In this document: positions 43,736-53,381 of the stretch, in pieces | Layout: the number at the start of each line of letters is the position of its first letter | How positions within the stretch are numbered: position 1 is the first letter of the stretch | Assembly: GCA_043749775.1 (NCBI GenBank) | Contig: JAYVCW010000208.1 | Location: forward strand, 1 to 64,000 | Direction: 5' to 3' | Origin: Acidiflorens sp043749775 | Lineage (GTDB): Bacteria > Acidobacteriota > Terriglobia > Terriglobales > Acidobacteriaceae | Length of the DNA stretch: 64,000 nucleotides | The notes under the pieces: model-generated | Seen by the model: only the letters and a program-made list of their open reading frames with translations | Told to the model about the DNA's origin: nothing | Databases searched by the model: none | Program-made: the position numbers and the translations under genes

Positions 43736-44254
43736 ATGCGCAAATCAATAGCGGGACTTACATCCCTTTTTTTTCTTCTAGCCATCTCCGCGACGATGAG
43801 GGCCGCTCCTCTCAAGGTCGGAGATAAAGCACCCAATTTTGCCTTGCCTAACCAGAATGGTGACACCATCAAGTTGAGTGACTTTCTGGGCAAGAGAACT
43901 GTTGTGCTGTTCTTTTTCGCGGCGAGCTGTTCCGATGATTCAACGAGTGTGATCAAACCTTACCAGGAGCGCTTCGCGCAGTTCAAGCAAGCAAATGTAG
44001 AAGTTGTAGGCATTACGGTCGAGAATGTGTATGCCGTCGAAGCCTTCGCCACGGAACTGCAAACGCCTTTCCCTCTCTTGAGCGATTATGGAATTCACTT
44101 TGATAAGGAGGTTTCGCGTGCGTACGGTGCTATTGAGGGTGATGCCAGGTTTGCGAGCAGATTTACGATTGTAATCGACAAGAATGGGATCATCCGGCAT
44201 GTGGAAAAAGATGCTGACCCAGATCAGATTCTCAAGATTTCCCGCGGATTGTAG
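43736..44254 (+). CDS. Exported peroxiredoxin (AhpC/TSA, PrxQ/Bcp-like)
   Basis: A 172-residue protein with a signal peptide MRKSIAGLTSLFFLLAISAT ending at M-R-A-A and a thioredoxin-fold peroxiredoxin domain. The start KVGDKAPNFALPNQNGDTIK and VVLFFFAASCSDDSTS hold the only cysteine of the mature part, at the place of the peroxidatic cysteine, though the usual P-x-x-x-T-x-x-C is altered. It could remove peroxide in the periplasm, but the altered motif leaves catalysis in doubt. Frames allow an earlier start at 43556, but that part is the glycosidase scrap. The ATG at 43736 follows a weak GGGGTAAG site. Confidence 0.8.
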   Translation: MRKSIAGLTSLFFLLAISATMRAAPLKVGDKAPNFALPNQNGDTIKLSDFLGKRTVVLFFFAASCSDDSTSVIKPYQERFAQFKQANVEVVGITVENVYAVEAFATELQTPFPLLSDYGIHFDKEVSRAYGAIEGDARFASRFTIVIDKNGIIRHVEKDADPDQILKISRGL

Positions 44255-44585
44255 GTTCCGTGCAAGGGGAATCTGCGGGCGAGAGGTCCATGCCGACGCG
44301 ACTAGGCATCCACCTGAGGGGCAGCTGGCTTCGTCTGTGGGTTGGGCACAATGAAATCATTTCAGGGTTGTTGGCAAACCAAACAAAGTACCTCCCCCCC
44401 TTTTTTTCACCGCATAAAGTATTAGTAAAAAGATTACAGAACGACGACGCTAACACGTGATCACTCTTGATGCTTGACGTTAGATATGGGAGCTGTGAGA
44501 CGGTCTTGGTTAGGTACCTTCTCCCGCAGACAAAACTCCGGTAAGACTCTTCCCAACCTTCTTCACAAAGGATAGCGATCTGTAT
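44255..44585. other. Intergenic stretch upstream of the D-lactate dehydrogenase-like gene
   Basis: About 330 bases without a supported gene. A pyrimidine run (7 C then 7 T at about 44394-44407) lies in the middle. No convincing promoter and no operator copy were seen. Confidence 0.4.
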
Positions 44586-47453
44586 ATGCTCGATCCACTC
44601 GTTCGAATTGTTGGCCCCGAAAGGGTATTGACAAGACCAATTGAGCTCGTTGCCTTTGCTTCTGATGCGAGTTTTTATCGGTTGATACCGAAAGCGGTGG
44701 TCCTTCCTCGTAGTATCGAAGAGATCCAAGCGTTATTTCGTTTCAGTCACCAGCAACGGCTCCCACTGGTGTTCCGGGCGGCTGGAACCAGTCTCTCCGG
44801 CCAGGCGATAACTGATGGAATCCTTGTGGACGTTGCCCGATATTGGCGCGGAGCTACGGTCGAGGCGGGGGGAAAGAAGCTTCGGGTACAGCCCGGGGTG
44901 ATCGGCTCACGTGCGAACCTCCTTCTAAAGCCGTACGGCGCAAAGATCGGTCCAGATCCGGCCTCAATCGATGCTTGCATGATAGGCGGCATTCTGGCTA
45001 ACAATTCCAGTGGGATGTGCTGCGGCGTCTCCCAGAATGCTTATCACACACTTGAGTCGCTGAAGTTCGTCTTGCCCTCAGGTACAGTGATCGACACGGC
45101 CGATGCGATATCAGCCGACCTGTTCTGGAAGTACGAATCGAGGCTGGCAGAAGGCTTATTGCAGTTAAGGAATGAGATCCACGAGAATACAGCTCTTTCT
45201 GAGCGCATCCGTCGCAAGTACAGGATGAAGAACACGACGGGATACTCGCTCAATGCATTCATCGATTTTGAGCATCCTCTCGAGATCTTCCGACAGTTGC
45301 TGATCGGTTCTGAGGGCACTCTCGCGTTCATAGCGGAGGCCGTGCTCAATACAGTTCCGCACCTACCGGTCAAATACACTGGACTGTTGCTTTTCTCTGA
45401 TTTGTACGAAGCGTGCGCGGCGATTGTTCCACTTCGCGATGCAGGTGCGGAAGCGCTGGAACTGATGGACGCTTTCTCCTTGCGATCTGTAGCGAATCAT
45501 GAGGGGGCTCCACCTTTATTGAAAGGGCTTCCTGATACTGCCGCTGGTTTGCTGGTCGAATTCCAAGCAGCAGAAGAAAGCGAGCGTCCAGCGCTCGAAC
45601 ACCGGGCACGGCACGTCATCACCAAACTAACTCTGCTCCAGTCTCCGGCGTTCACCCATAAGTCAGCGGAACAGGCGCTTCTATGGAAAATCAGAAAAGG
45701 TATGTTTCCTTCGGTCGGAGCGACTCGTCGCAGCGGGACATCGGTGATTATCGAAGACGTCGTATTTCCCGTCGAAAATCTCGCTCCCGCGACCGTCGAG
45801 CTAAGACAATTGCTGACAAGGCATGGATATGAGAGCGCCATCATATTCGGTCACGCGAAGGACGGCAACCTCCACTTTGTTATTGCGCAGTCGTTTAATG
45901 ACCAGGCGACAACAGAGCAGTATGCGCGGCTCATGGATGACGTGGTCCGCTTGGTTCTGGGCCGATACGACGGCGCACTGAAGGGTGAACATGGGACGGG
46001 TCGTAACATGGCGCCTTTTGTGGAGGCGGAGTGGGGCCATCAAGCCTACGAGATCATGAGAAAGATAAAGGTGCTTGCCGATCCTGAGAATCTGCTCAAT
46101 CCAGGTGTGATCCTCAACTCCAGTCCCAAGGCCCACGTCGAGAACGTTAAGACGTTGCCCACGGTAGAAGAGGAGGTGGATAAGTGTATCGAGTGCGGGT
46201 ACTGCGAAAGCCGATGCCCCAGCCGAGACCTGACGCTGACTCCACGCCAGCGCATCGTTGTTCGACGAGAGATGGAGCGCCTGAGAAGCGACGTTAAAGC
46301 AGACGGGAACATGGCAGGCGCCCTCGACGCGGATTTTCCCTATATGGCTCTCGACACCTGTGCGGTAGATGGGCTCTGCGCCGTGGCGTGTCCGGTGGGG
46401 ATCGACACCGGCTCTTTGACAAAAAGGCTTCGTCAGGCGCGCCACTCGCCGGCAGCACACAAGTGTGCGAGTTTGATTGCAAGCAACCTGGGGTTGGCGG
46501 AACGGGGGATGCGGTTTGCTTTACGGGCTGGACATTTCGCGCAGAAGTCCTTAGGCAAGACCTTTGTAAATCGCGTTACAATATGGGCTCACCGATTGAG
46601 CGGCAGATCCTTGCCGATATGGACTGGGGACGTGCCAAGGGCCGCATCCGGTCGGTTCCCGCAGGGCTTTCGTGCCGGAGCGCACGCAGTCTATTTTCCG
46701 AGCTGCATCTCGCGGACAATGGGCTGCTTGCCAGGAGAAGCCACAAGGCTGTCAAGCACAGAGGCGGCACTCGAGGTTGCTCGTCGCGCGGGGATGTCGA
46801 TCTTTGTTCCTGAGGACGTCGCCGGTACTTGCTGCGGCGTCCCGTTTTCGTCAAAAGGATACGCCGGAGCGCACGAGGTTGCGGTCAATCTCGCCGTGGC
46901 GCGATTCTGGAAATGGTCAGAGGAAGGCCGCTTGCCAATCATTGTCGACACCAGTGCCTGCGCGTACGGATTACTGACCTGCCGAGACCATCTAAACGCG
47001 GACAATAAGTCCAAGTACGATAGGCTACGCATACTTGATTCGGTTCCATTCATGTACGAAGAGGTTCTTCCGCGCCTCACGTTTGAGTCTCAGGCGCGCT
47101 CGGTTGTGCTACATCCCGTCTGCTCCCTGGTGAAGATGAATCTCGTCGAGAAGTTCGAGAAAGTTGCGCAGGCGTGCAGCCGCGAGGTATTCATACCACC
47201 GAATTCCGGTTGCTGTGGCTTTGCAGGCGATCGAGGATTCATGTTCCCTGAGTTGACCGAGTCGGCGACACGTCACGAAGCCGCTGAAGCCAAGGCTGTC
47301 AAAGGCGACGGATATTATTCAACCGCCCGAACCTGCGAGGTGGCCATGACTCGCAGCACGGGTCAAATATATCGTTCGTATCTTCACCTGCTGGAAGAAA
47401 CCACACGAGGACAACCAAGGTCCGGCTTGATCAAGCACGACGTTGCCTCTTGA
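44586..47453 (+). CDS. FAD-linked 2-hydroxyacid (D-lactate) dehydrogenase with fused Fe-S and CCG domains
   Basis: A 955-residue membrane-associated oxidoreductase joining a GlcD-like flavin half and a GlcF-like Fe-S half. In order: FAD-binding PCMH domain with FRAAGTSLSGQAITDGILVD near residue 64, the substrate cap with FGHAKDGNLHFV near 422, two 4Fe-4S motifs C-I-E-C-G-Y-C-E-S-R-C near 540 and C-A-V-D-G-L-C-A-V-A-C-P near 595, and CCG domains with T-C-C-G-V-P-F and G-C-C-G-F-A-G-D-R-G-F. It should oxidise D-lactate or another D-2-hydroxyacid and pass electrons through the clusters to quinone. The start gives M-L-D-P-L-V-R-I-V-G-P. It could oxidise acids made by the dehydratases or dehydrogenases nearby. 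Confidence 0.93.
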   Translation: MLDPLVRIVGPERVLTRPIELVAFASDASFYRLIPKAVVLPRSIEEIQALFRFSHQQRLPLVFRAAGTSLSGQAITDGILVDVARYWRGATVEAGGKKLRVQPGVIGSRANLLLKPYGAKIGPDPASIDACMIGGILANNSSGMCCGVSQNAYHTLESLKFVLPSGTVIDTADAISADLFWKYESRLAEGLLQLRNEIHENTALSERIRRKYRMKNTTGYSLNAFIDFEHPLEIFRQLLIGSEGTLAFIAEAVLNTVPHLPVKYTGLLLFSDLYEACAAIVPLRDAGAEALELMDAFSLRSVANHEGAPPLLKGLPDTAAGLLVEFQAAEESERPALEHRARHVITKLTLLQSPAFTHKSAEQALLWKIRKGMFPSVGATRRSGTSVIIEDVVFPVENLAPATVELRQLLTRHGYESAIIFGHAKDGNLHFVIAQSFNDQATTEQYARLMDDVVRLVLGRYDGALKGEHGTGRNMAPFVEAEWGHQAYEIMRKIKVLADPENLLNPGVILNSSPKAHVENVKTLPTVEEEVDKCIECGYCESRCPSRDLTLTPRQRIVVRREMERLRSDVKADGNMAGALDADFPYMALDTCAVDGLCAVACPVGIDTGSLTKRLRQARHSPAAHKCASLIASNLGLAERGMRFALRAGHFAQKSLGKTFVNRVTIWAHRLSGRSLPIWTGDVPRAASGRFPQGFRAGAHAVYFPSCISRTMGCLPGEATRLSSTEAALEVARRAGMSIFVPEDVAGTCCGVPFSSKGYAGAHEVAVNLAVARFWKWSEEGRLPIIVDTSACAYGLLTCRDHLNADNKSKYDRLRILDSVPFMYEEVLPRLTFESQARSVVLHPVCSLVKMNLVEKFEKVAQACSREVFIPPNSGCCGFAGDRGFMFPELTESATRHEAAEAKAVKGDGYYSTARTCEVAMTRSTGQIYRSYLHLLEETTRGQPRSGLIKHDVAS

Positions 47454-47630
47454 AATTCCTGTCGGATTCGGGCTGGTTATACTTTCGAGTTTAGCTCTCT
47501 TTCTGCGGGGTGTTACAAGGCTTCAACCTTCAGAAGAGGAATCACGGAAAGACTCGATCCTTGGACGTCCCCACGAATTCGATGAAAAGTCGAGGCCTTT
47601 TAAGTTCCTGCTGAAAGACGTCCTCCGTTC

Positions 47631-48845
47631 TCAGGTTGCCAAAGAAGCATCTAGTTTTCTGGGCCAGTTCACTCCTACCCACAAGATGGCCGATGCAAGT
47701 GTCGTACCTAGTCCAATCATCAAGACCGAATCCCAGTCTTTCGAACGCTGAATGGCGGCGCCTATTGCGATGGGTGAAACAAACGCCCCGAAATTGGATG
47801 CACAGTTCATGAGTCCCGAAAAGGTCCCGGCTGACTTGCCACCCAGGTCGGCAGCAGCAGTCCAGACGGCCGCTAAAAGTAGGTCGCCTACCCCTGCGGC
47901 AGTGGCAAACAGCCAGGGTGCAGCTTTGTCAGAACTGATAATACCGAGGTAATAAAGAAGAGCGGCAAGAAGCATCGAGAAACATCCCACTATTCCGCGC
48001 CCGAGCGCCGGGCTTGTCTTTCTTCCCAGCGCGTCGCAAATCACTCCGCCCGCCCAACTCGAACCGATCCCGAAGAGAAACGGGAGCGAGGCGTACCTCC
48101 CAGCCTCACTCAGGGTGAATCCTCGACGCTCGATCAAGTAGGTTGGGAACCATGTGGCATAGAACTGCCACATAACCGTGTAGCCGAAGGCGACCAGGAG
48201 CAAGGCCACCATCTGAAATGACCAAAGGTGTACTCCCGTCTGGGTGAATCGTCTGGAATTCGGGTTGGTCGGTAACTGGGGAGGAACTACACGAAACCAT
48301 ATAAGAGATGCCATCACGCCTGCGGCGGCAAAGACAATAAATGTGGATCGCCAGCCGTAACGCAGCAGAAGGAATGCTGCCGCGGCTGGGGCAAACGCGC
48401 CTCCAAGTCGTCCTCCACCAAGAAAGACACCAAATGCAGTCGCCCTTGCGTTGTCCGGAATCCAACGCGCAAAAGCGGAGGTAATAGCCGGCGCCAGAGC
48501 CGCCTCCAAACCGCCAAAGGCGAATCGAATTAGTACGATAATTCGATAGCTAACAGCGGCCCCTGTTAAAGCCGTAAAGCCAGACCATGCAAGGATCGCG
48601 AATCCGACGATTCTCCGAGGACTCCAACGATCCGCAGCTGCTCCCCAGGGTAGTTGCATTAGCGCGTAAGACAGAGAGAAGCTGCTGAATATCACACCGA
48701 GTTGGATTGGCGTAAGATTGAACTCTCTACGAATGCTGGGGCCCGCTACTGATATGCATATCCGATCGACATAGCTCACCATATTCAGCAGAGTCGCGGC
48801 CAATATGACCCTATACGGCGACCAGGCTCGTTGTCTTGAAATCAA
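47631..48845 (-). CDS. MFS transporter, anion:cation symporter-like (ACS family)
   Basis: A 404-residue major-facilitator protein with 12 hydrophobic helices. The first helix contains LLNMVSYVDRICISVAGPSI, the loop 2-3 signature G-A-A-A-D-R-W-S-P-R-R-I follows, and W-Q-F-Y-A-T-W-F-P-T-Y-L-I-E-R-R-G-F is the typical ACS mid-protein block. ACS members import hexuronates, glucarate, galactonate and other organic anions, which fits the glucarate-dehydratase-like gene downstream in coordinates. The start is a TTG at 48845; an in-frame TAA lies just before it, so no longer reading is possible. It is convergent with the D-lactate dehydrogenase gene. Confidence 0.9.
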   Translation of the reverse strand: MISRQRAWSPYRVILAATLLNMVSYVDRICISVAGPSIRREFNLTPIQLGVIFSSFSLSYALMQLPWGAAADRWSPRRIVGFAILAWSGFTALTGAAVSYRIIVLIRFAFGGLEAALAPAITSAFARWIPDNARATAFGVFLGGGRLGGAFAPAAAAFLLLRYGWRSTFIVFAAAGVMASLIWFRVVPPQLPTNPNSRRFTQTGVHLWSFQMVALLLVAFGYTVMWQFYATWFPTYLIERRGFTLSEAGRYASLPFLFGIGSSWAGGVICDALGRKTSPALGRGIVGCFSMLLAALLYYLGIISSDKAAPWLFATAAGVGDLLLAAVWTAAADLGGKSAGTFSGLMNCASNFGAFVSPIAIGAAIQRSKDWDSVLMIGLGTTLASAILWVGVNWPRKLDASLAT

Positions 48846-49456
48846 TGCTTAACATCCTAAGCGAGAGTTTTCGGGTGCCATTGATATTGACTGATGATTG
48901 ACACAGATAATCCACCGAGGTCACGCGGAGTTGAAATACGCAACGTGGCCCTCAGACTTCTTGCAACAGCGGTCTAGAATTTGCTTTTCTAGAACTGAAC
49001 TCTCAAGACCTAACGGACTAATTCGCTATCAATTTTCAGAGTCTGGGGATTCTTGGTGCCCGGTTTCGATTGTGCTAATCGGCAACGACTTGCCCTCCCG
49101 CAGCCCTGAGACCGCGCGAATCGACCGACTGAATAATTTAGGTCGACTCCATCGCCAGCGCCCAAATCCGAGCGCTCTTACCCAATTCCACCCATCGCCA
49201 CTCGCCAGCGTCGCCCGACGCCGTTCAATAATTAGCAAGCGCGATTTGTACTGTCACGTCCCCTGCCATCAGCGATAGAACGTCTGCACATGATCCCCAC
49301 TTTTTGCAAGCGTGGGATGTGGTTCTTCGGTTCGAAAGGCTTACTTCGATCTGCCAGTGCCTACGATCTTTTCTGGTTGGTATCTCCTGATCGGTAGGAC
49401 CCGGTTTTTCTCCAAGTGAATTCTCTCTCATTACTCCTGGTACAAAAGACCTTCGG
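48846..49456. other. Intergenic region holding repeat copy B
   Basis: About 610 bases between the MFS gene and the DUF4432 gene, both on the minus strand. The right end is repeat copy B. A minus-strand open frame from 49431 (M-R-E-N-S-L-G-E-K-P-G onward, 68 codons) spans it, with AGGAG just upstream; it matches nothing I know. No other gene is supported. Confidence 0.45.
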
Positions 49457-49466
49457 TCACGTCACC
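49367..49466. repeat. Diverged repeat, copy B (partner at 1-99)
   Basis: The partner of the repeat at the left window edge. The best part, 49397-49446, matches 44 of 50 bases. The right end overlaps the last four codons of the DUF4432 gene (G-W-V-T-stop), whose TCACGTCACC is shared with copy A. Since the same ten bases in copy A open the integrase-like reading, the junction may be a recombination point. Confidence 0.6.
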
Positions 49467-50548
49467 CAGCCGCTTTTGTTATCGCGTGCTGGATATTTCT
49501 CCGATGCAGCGGCGATAGCGGCTGCCGTGTCCAGGACGGAAAGACGCAGTTGAAATCTTCGAGTCTCACCGGGCTGCAGGAGAGGAAGCTGTTGCCGGCG
49601 AAACCAGTCTCGACCTCCCACCAGGCAGTTCCCGGGCTCGATTCCAAGGACATACTCTCCTTTGCCACAGAGTTTCCACTCGAGCAGGCATGGAAGCTGC
49701 GCTGGAGAGTACGTCAATTCCACTCCAAAGCTAGGTTCGGCCTCATCTGATATAAGAAGCGCGGAAGTGCGCTCGGGCAGCTGGCTCTCAAACGAATGAA
49801 AAAAGACCTGTTCAGCAAAGTCCTGCGTCGGGGGCTCGAGGTAATTCCACTTGGAGAGACCTCGCTTGGCTATCTCGTCCCGTGGAACAACAGTATCAGT
49901 CGTTAAATACAACCGGCTTCGTGAATTAACAAGTGGAAACCCGAAGTTCCAGTGATAGAGATGCATATGGATTTCCGGGCGGAATCCTTCATTCGTGACT
50001 ACGTCATCCAGCTCTACCCAGTTAGCCCCCATCTCGGTTCTCCAGGTTCGGCGCAGGCTTAGATTGGGACCAAATGGGTAAGCTTCTTTAACTACACCGG
50101 AAACTCCCATCTGGTATGTAGATGCATTCCAGTTGCTAAAAGTGCTTACTTGAGTAGCGGGGCTATAGGAAATTTCGCCGTGAAGACCATAGGTTTCCCA
50201 GCCTTCTTCCGACGCGGGACCTACGTTTCGGATCCCACAGGTGACAAGCATGCCCCCCCCAAAACCGCGCAACCAGCCTGATCCCTTTCGCTCGTAATAG
50301 GATGGCGCCACGATCCCTGCGCTGGATTTCCAGCAAAGAGACTTGCCGCAGAATGATGCTTCGGTAAGATCGAGTGCGCGGTCGGCAAGGACAGTGAAGC
50401 TAAAACCGGAGCCAGTTTCTAAATGAATCGCTTCAACTCCCTTTGCCTTCCCCTCGACCAGATGGGACCGGTTAATCCCGACAACTTGATCCATCGAACC
50501 CACATATTCGAGCAGGGCTACCCGAGAGAGTTTAAAAGGATTAATCAT
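49457..50548 (-). CDS. DUF4432 family protein (aldose 1-epimerase fold)
   Basis: A 363-residue beta-sandwich protein of the galactose-mutarotase superfamily. It opens MINPFKLSRVALLEYVGSMD and has GVEAIHLETGSGFSFTVLAD, R-A-L-D-L-T-E-A, Y-G-L-H-G-E-I-S, M-H-L-Y-H-W-N-F-G-F-P and G-K-G-E-Y-V-L-G-I-E-P-G-N, which are the family landmarks. It probably changes the anomeric form of a sugar or sugar-acid lactone. A GTG directly after the SMP-30 stop (50644) would add 32 residues; I prefer the ATG at 50548 since family members start here. It is the last gene of the sugar-acid operon. Confidence 0.88.
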   Translation of the reverse strand: MINPFKLSRVALLEYVGSMDQVVGINRSHLVEGKAKGVEAIHLETGSGFSFTVLADRALDLTEASFCGKSLCWKSSAGIVAPSYYERKGSGWLRGFGGGMLVTCGIRNVGPASEEGWETYGLHGEISYSPATQVSTFSNWNASTYQMGVSGVVKEAYPFGPNLSLRRTWRTEMGANWVELDDVVTNEGFRPEIHMHLYHWNFGFPLVNSRSRLYLTTDTVVPRDEIAKRGLSKWNYLEPPTQDFAEQVFFHSFESQLPERTSALLISDEAEPSFGVELTYSPAQLPCLLEWKLCGKGEYVLGIEPGNCLVGGRDWFRRQQLPLLQPGETRRFQLRLSVLDTAAAIAAASEKYPARDNKSGWVT

Positions 50549-50644
50549 GAGTTCTTTCGCATTTGAATGCACTATCCTCCGCGACGTTGTCTTTAGTTGT
50601 TGCGTCAAACCAAGTCCCGTCAAGTATTCGAAATACCGAATCAC

Positions 50645-51583
50645 TCAGGCAGAGACATCGGAGTCGCCCGAGATTTGAGTTCCTATCCTTGTTGCTAGCG
50701 AGATTCTTGCTCGGGCTTGAATAAGGCCCTTCACATCCGCACGCATCCTATACAACGCACCTCCGAAATTGCCACTCACGTGGTCATAGCCAGTTGGCAT
50801 GGCCGGCGTGGGCTGAGACAGTCCGGCAGAAGTGATGTACAGATCACCGAGATCTTGGCCGCCAAACGCCACACACGATGTTTGCTTTGCGGGAATCACG
50901 ATCTTGCGCTCGACGGCACCGTCCGGGTCATATCGAACCACGCAGCTTCCATACCATTGAGCTGACCACAGGAATCCTTCGGAATCTACCGCAAGACCGT
51001 CCGGTATGCCTTCGTCACTTGGCACCTGGACAAGCGCTCTGCGGTCGTGGGCCTCTCCAGAATCCGGATCGTAGTTGTACACATAAATCCTGCGAGCCAT
51101 CGAATCGGTGACATATAACAATTCGTTGTTCGGAGAAAACCCCAATCCATTCGAAAGATGGAACCCCTCGTCGATGATCTTGATTCGGCCATTCGTCTCG
51201 ACGCAGATCAACTTACCTAGTGGATAATTGTCGCCTGGATCATAGAATACAGATCCTCCCAGCAGACGGCCATGAACATCAGCCACGCAGTCGTTCATAC
51301 GGCAAGGCTCACCATCTACTTGGTCCGCGACTAGAGTAGCTTGCTGGCCCTCATTCCACAGCCAGATTCCGACGCTGTTGGTGACCACGAAGCCTCCGGA
51401 TGCGTTGAGCCGAAATCCTTTTATTTCCAGCCGATTATTTACAACCCGGGACTTGCCAGAGCGTGAATCGTACAGGTAGAAACGATTGCTCAACCCGTCT
51501 GTCCAGTAGAGACTGACCGTGCTTTCATCCCATACTGGACACTCACCGCATTGGTCGTTATAGTCTGCCACGACTTCGCACAT
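50645..51583 (-). CDS. SMP-30/gluconolactonase family lactonase
   Basis: A 312-residue six-bladed beta-propeller. The divalent-metal glutamate is in Q-C-G-E-C-P-V-W-D near residue 12, the asparagine in PCRMNDCVADVHGRLLGGSV near 98, the next in F-H-L-S-N-G-L-G-F-S and the aspartate in EGIPDGLAVDSEGFLWSAQW near 200. It should hydrolyse an aldono-lactone to the open acid. Start codons at 51583, 51592 and a TTG at 51601 are in frame; 51583 has AGGA 8 bp upstream. The stop and the DUF4432 reading lie side by side. Confidence 0.92.
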   Translation of the reverse strand: MCEVVADYNDQCGECPVWDESTVSLYWTDGLSNRFYLYDSRSGKSRVVNNRLEIKGFRLNASGGFVVTNSVGIWLWNEGQQATLVADQVDGEPCRMNDCVADVHGRLLGGSVFYDPGDNYPLGKLICVETNGRIKIIDEGFHLSNGLGFSPNNELLYVTDSMARRIYVYNYDPDSGEAHDRRALVQVPSDEGIPDGLAVDSEGFLWSAQWYGSCVVRYDPDGAVERKIVIPAKQTSCVAFGGQDLGDLYITSAGLSQPTPAMPTGYDHVSGNFGGALYRMRADVKGLIQARARISLATRIGTQISGDSDVSA

Positions 51584-51675
51584 GGGTTGCATCCTATGCA
51601 AACTGTCAATATCTCAGAACGTGTCAGTAATGCGACGCCATCAGTTGATGCCTGCGAACGCTTGCACCTCGCGTC

Positions 51676-53268
51676 TTACTTTCCAGCGGCTACTTCCTTC
51701 ATCGCGTTCAATAGCTGCGGTGTATAGGTCTCAACAGCAGCGAATGCATTCTGAATCTGTTCGAATGGCGTCGAGCCAGCGTTATTGCTAAACGGCTTCG
51801 TGCCCGCCGTCCAGTCTTTTTGAATATCCAAGACTCGATTTATTACTGGAGAATTCAGACTACGCAAGGCCTCATTCATTCCGGGAAACGACCAGCTATT
51901 TTCATACCCTGTCTTGCGCTGCCACGCTTCCGCGGTAGCCGCAAATGCGCCTAAAGATCCCCGAACGTGTTGGTGGGACGCCGTTGCCGCCAGAAACTCC
52001 CTATATGTGACTTGCATGTTCAGCTGCAGGACAAGGTCGTCAACAAAACGATGGGGATCGCCGAACAATAATCCTCTCAGTTGTCCGGTGGAAAGTTCTC
52101 TGCTCGAAAGGTTCTCAAGTTCCCGCGCCTGTGTCCTCATCTCGCCTAAATCATCCCCGGCAAGTGCTTTCCACGATCGCACAATCGCTGGCCCCTGCCC
52201 CACGATTAGCTGATTCGCGAATTTTACGTAATCCGCATCATTCAGACTCTTCCCCGCTGCACCTTGCGCAAAGGCAAAAGTGTTCGGTAGTTGCACGCAG
52301 TGGGTCTGAGCATTACCCATAACGCCGCGAGACAACGGCTTTGCACCTCCTTGGTAGGCGTGGTTACCGCCAAAGTTGGTGAACGGGAATGATGGTTCAT
52401 TTTCGATCGCACCGTAGTTAAAGGCAATTGACCTCTTCGACCATGCTGGTGCATCAAGTATCTCGCGTCGCGCTCCGGCTAATCCCCATGGTTCCAACTT
52501 CGACTTGTTAACAAGGGTGATCGCTTCGAAATACTCGTCCCGAGTTGACCAGCCAAACGTACCTGTGGCATACCAACGGCCATATGCCGGCCACCCCACG
52601 TGTACCCAATAGATCAGTTCAATTCCGGGACGCAACCGATCGAACAATTCACGATACATCCTAAGCAAGTCCACGAATTCCTGGTTTGTTGAGCCCGGAT
52701 AGCTACCGGGATCGCTGTCGATAATGGCAAAGGCATCGGCTTTGGCCAGATACCGAAGTGCGCTCTCACGTCTCTTCATCATGTTGGATACGGCCGCCGT
52801 ATCAGCTGGGTTTACAAATATTTCGGAGTGGTAATAGTGACGCTGCTCGAATGTGGCTTGCTTGGCGACATCGTCTTTCGCGATCACATTGGCACTCAGC
52901 ACAATGAAGGCCCTCATGTGAAAGTCGCCATGAAGTATATTGATGACCTTCGCAAGTTTGCGCAGCGAAGTTACATCACTCGAAGTCAGCGGGTCAGGCA
53001 TTGTATCGATCAGCGGCCAGATCATGATCGTGTTGTAACCTAATTTATGGAGGCCATCGGCATATCCTCGCCAGTCGTCGAGCGACCAGGTTCTCGCGGC
53101 ATAGGGGTGACTGTAAGGCCAATGCTGATGTACATACATGCCCACGACCGGAGGCTCAGACGATTGTTGCGCCCAGCCATACAAGCCGCTACCCATGACA
53201 AGGATAATGAACGCGAGTCCTCTTAGAATTGATTGGTTTGATTTCTTATTTTGCCTTAGGTGTTTCAT
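51676..53268 (-). CDS. Secreted hypothetical protein, possibly a TIM-barrel glycosidase
   Basis: A 530-residue exported protein with signal segment GLAFIILVMGSGLYGWAQQS. Residues 35-300 suggest a beta/alpha barrel: V-V-G-M-Y-V-H-Q-H-W, DDWRGYADGLHKLGYNTIMI, F-H-M-R-A-F-I-V-L-S, AFAIIDSDPGSYPGS, IELIYWVHVGWPAY. The pattern is like GH-type enzymes acting on uronic or acetylated sugars, but no catalytic pair can be named. The C-terminal 200 residues are helical. It lies in the sugar-acid operon between the SDR and SMP-30 genes. The ATG at 53268 has AGAGGA 5 bp upstream, better than the start at 53286. Confidence 0.7.
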   Translation of the reverse strand: MKHLRQNKKSNQSILRGLAFIILVMGSGLYGWAQQSSEPPVVGMYVHQHWPYSHPYAARTWSLDDWRGYADGLHKLGYNTIMIWPLIDTMPDPLTSSDVTSLRKLAKVINILHGDFHMRAFIVLSANVIAKDDVAKQATFEQRHYYHSEIFVNPADTAAVSNMMKRRESALRYLAKADAFAIIDSDPGSYPGSTNQEFVDLLRMYRELFDRLRPGIELIYWVHVGWPAYGRWYATGTFGWSTRDEYFEAITLVNKSKLEPWGLAGARREILDAPAWSKRSIAFNYGAIENEPSFPFTNFGGNHAYQGGAKPLSRGVMGNAQTHCVQLPNTFAFAQGAAGKSLNDADYVKFANQLIVGQGPAIVRSWKALAGDDLGEMRTQARELENLSSRELSTGQLRGLLFGDPHRFVDDLVLQLNMQVTYREFLAATASHQHVRGSLGAFAATAEAWQRKTGYENSWSFPGMNEALRSLNSPVINRVLDIQKDWTAGTKPFSNNAGSTPFEQIQNAFAAVETYTPQLLNAMKEVAAGK

Positions 53269-53381
53269 CGGTCCTCTCTGCTTCAAAAGGAAGAAATCCT
53301 ACCCTCGATGCGACTTCCGCAAAAGACTGAATCAAGACAACCGCACTGCCGCGCAACGAGGGCGACGAAATATACGTGGCG

